Positions 6,024-7,183 of a DNA stretch of 7,183 nucleotides are shown here, piece after piece. The stretch spans positions 1-7,183 of the forward strand of contig JAHDCA010000048.1 of NCBI GenBank assembly GCA_020630115.1, given 5' to 3'. The notes beneath the pieces were generated by a model. It ran no database searches. It saw nothing but the letters and a program-made list of their open reading frames with translations, and had not been told where the DNA came from. Numbering within the stretch: position 1 is the stretch's first letter; each line of letters begins with the position of its first letter. A program made the position numbers and the translations under genes. This stretch comes from Candidatus Dojkabacteria bacterium (GTDB lineage: Bacteria > Patescibacteriota > Dojkabacteria > SC72 > JAHDCA01).

Positions 6024-6800
6024 ATGTTTAATAAAAAATTAGTAAATAACCTTTATGACACATTACTCCTTGGAATTCCGATCCTTCTTTTCTCATGGGT
6101 TGGATTGTTAGGATTTTATTTTTTTGAGAAAGGAGAAAATATTGATGTTGGAAAATTTGGAGATGCTTTTTGGTGGTGGATTGTAACAATATCGAGTGTT
6201 GGTTACGGTGATATTACACCAGTAACAATTGCTGGTAGGCTTTTTGGAGGGGTTGTGATAATTAGTAGCTTCTTGATATTAGGTCTTGTAGTTGCTGAAT
6301 TCAGTGCGATTATTAAGTTGCTGACTCACAAGAAAAAGTATGGCCTGGATACTTATAAGGGCAAGGATCATTTTGTGATTTTAGGTGAAAACTCTCTTCT
6401 TGCAGGTTTAATTGAGCATTTTAAAGATGAATATCCTGATGAACAACTAGTCATTGTGACTGATAAGTTCTCCGAGAATCACTACAAAGGGGTGAGTTTC
6501 ATAAAGGGAGATCCGAAAGATCCATATGTTTTAGATCAGGCAAATATCTCTAATGCCTCTCTTGTGATAGTTCTTGCTGACGATCAGGTCAATAACCCTG
6601 ATGCCTATACTTTAGTAATCAGTGATATGGTAGAAAAAGTGAATAGGAATGTTACAACCATCTCTGAGTTAACAGATGAAAGTTACAAAAAACTTTTCGA
6701 GAAATCTCAGCTTGATTTCTTCGTTAGTGAGAAGAGCTTACTTTCAGATTTAGATAATTACGATGATATCTTTGAGATTATCCGAGGGAAGTTGGGTTAG
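6024..6800 (+). CDS. Two-helix potassium channel with N-terminal RCK (TrkA-N-like) domain
   Basis: This is a K+-selective channel of the Ion_trans_2 type, 258 residues, in the cytoplasmic membrane. TM1 spans about residues 12-34, the pore helix about 46-56 (DAFWWWIVTIS), the selectivity filter is SVGYGD at 58-63, and TM2 covers about 72-97. From residue 115 a Rossmann-like RCK domain follows: HFVILGENSLLAG (116-128), acidic D147 after the second strand, GDPKD (162-166), and ANISNASLVIVLADD. The order matches MthK-like channels, in which cytoplasmic RCK domains form a ligand-gated ring. The dinucleotide loop lacks the classic GxGxxG pattern, as in MthK. E215 (ISEL) may match one MthK Ca2+ ligand, but its second glutamate is Thr here. 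There is no RCK_C domain, so it is shorter than MthK. ATG 6024 is preferred over the in-frame TTG at 6009, five codons upstream. Confidence 0.92.
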   Translation: MFNKKLVNNLYDTLLLGIPILLFSWVGLLGFYFFEKGENIDVGKFGDAFWWWIVTISSVGYGDITPVTIAGRLFGGVVIISSFLILGLVVAEFSAIIKLLTHKKKYGLDTYKGKDHFVILGENSLLAGLIEHFKDEYPDEQLVIVTDKFSENHYKGVSFIKGDPKDPYVLDQANISNASLVIVLADDQVNNPDAYTLVISDMVEKVNRNVTTISELTDESYKKLFEKSQLDFFVSEKSLLSDLDNYDDIFEIIRGKLG

Positions 6801-6830
6801 GTACTTAACTGTACAATTCTGGTTTTAAGG

Positions 6831-7183
6831 TTATGGTAAAGTCGTTTCTAAGGCACCTTCTGTAATAACGACATTGCCATCACTATCAACAACTGCAGTA
6901 TCTACTCTAACCAGTCTTCCATTGTCATCAGGGTCAAAGAAATATTGAACCATCCCTTCTTTATCAGTAACTATATTTACAACTCTGTACTGAGTACTTT
7001 TCTGAACGAAAGTAATCATATTGGCTCCTTTGAAAGCATCTTTATTCCCTTGATAATACAAGAGAAAATCTCTGAGATTATGACTGACTTCTGATGTTAT
7101 GAAGGTAGAATCTAAGGTCGTACCTTCAGGATACCCTGAATGTTGCGCGAGTAGCATGGCATCTTGAGAAGAACCCTTCACTT
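6831..7183 (-). CDS. C-terminal part of an unrecognised protein, cut by the right edge
   Basis: The minus-strand frame is open from the window edge to a TAA at 6833-6831, about 116 residues. A GTG at 7181 could be a start, but the frame probably continues outside the window. The visible part is soluble, without Cys or membrane segments, and mostly strand-like: QYRVVNIVTDKEG, MVQYFFDPDDNGRLVRVD, VVDSDGNVVITEG. The stretch AMLLAQHSGYP followed by YRVV resembles, faintly, the His region of sortases, but no Cys follows, so that assignment is not made. It converges on the potassium channel, with 30 bases between the two stop codons. Confidence 0.6.
   Translation of the reverse strand, partial: VKGSSQDAMLLAQHSGYPEGTTLDSTFITSEVSHNLRDFLLYYQGNKDAFKGANMITFVQKSTQYRVVNIVTDKEGMVQYFFDPDDNGRLVRVDTAVVDSDGNVVITEGALETTLP

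Noticed and set aside
6831..7183. Sortase assignment for the right-edge gene
   Set aside because: The His-Ser-Gly-Tyr region is suggestive, but the catalytic Cys motif is absent from the visible C-terminus.

Overview
The window is AT-rich bacterial DNA with five complete protein genes and two genes cut by the window edges. Only one protein is clearly assignable from sequence at each of two places: a Xer-type tyrosine recombinase and a two-helix potassium channel with a cytoplasmic RCK (TrkA-N-like) domain. The other proteins are not recognised. Several genes end in TGA where the protein is evidently complete (the recombinase ends in the usual Xer tail), so TGA is a stop here and the standard bacterial code applies. 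The high share of unrecognised proteins, AT-rich composition, absent Shine-Dalgarno sites and a Xer protein swollen by large insertions would fit a Candidate Phyla Radiation (Patescibacteria) genome, but this is an inference of low certainty; no taxonomic marker gene is present.

Layout: positions 1-185 hold the end of an upstream gene. A polytopic membrane protein follows (252-1046). Then comes a stretch of about 580 bases without a gene (1047-1625), with a short G-rich and GC-rich patch at its start and several palindromes and repeats in very AT-rich sequence. The recombinase (1626-3260) has all six catalytic residues but two extra blocks of roughly 100 and 130 residues. Thirty bases later starts a protein with one membrane segment and a large probable extracytoplasmic part (3291-4988). 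It converges on a soluble unknown protein encoded on the minus strand (5016-5924). That gene is divergent from the potassium channel (6024-6800), with back-to-back promoters in a 99-base gap. The channel in turn converges on a minus-strand gene cut by the right edge.

Most genes look singly transcribed rather than in an operon: three complete genes (252, 3291, and minus-strand 5924) have a -10 hexamer ending only 5-6 bases before the ATG, the arrangement of leaderless mRNAs, and none of the complete genes has a good Shine-Dalgarno sequence. No pathway links these genes visibly. The three items most worth a second look are the insertion-bearing recombinase, the repeated leaderless promoter arrangement, and the repeat-bearing non-coding stretch upstream of the recombinase. 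I found no convincing evidence of a defence system, CRISPR array, insertion sequence, tRNA or rRNA.
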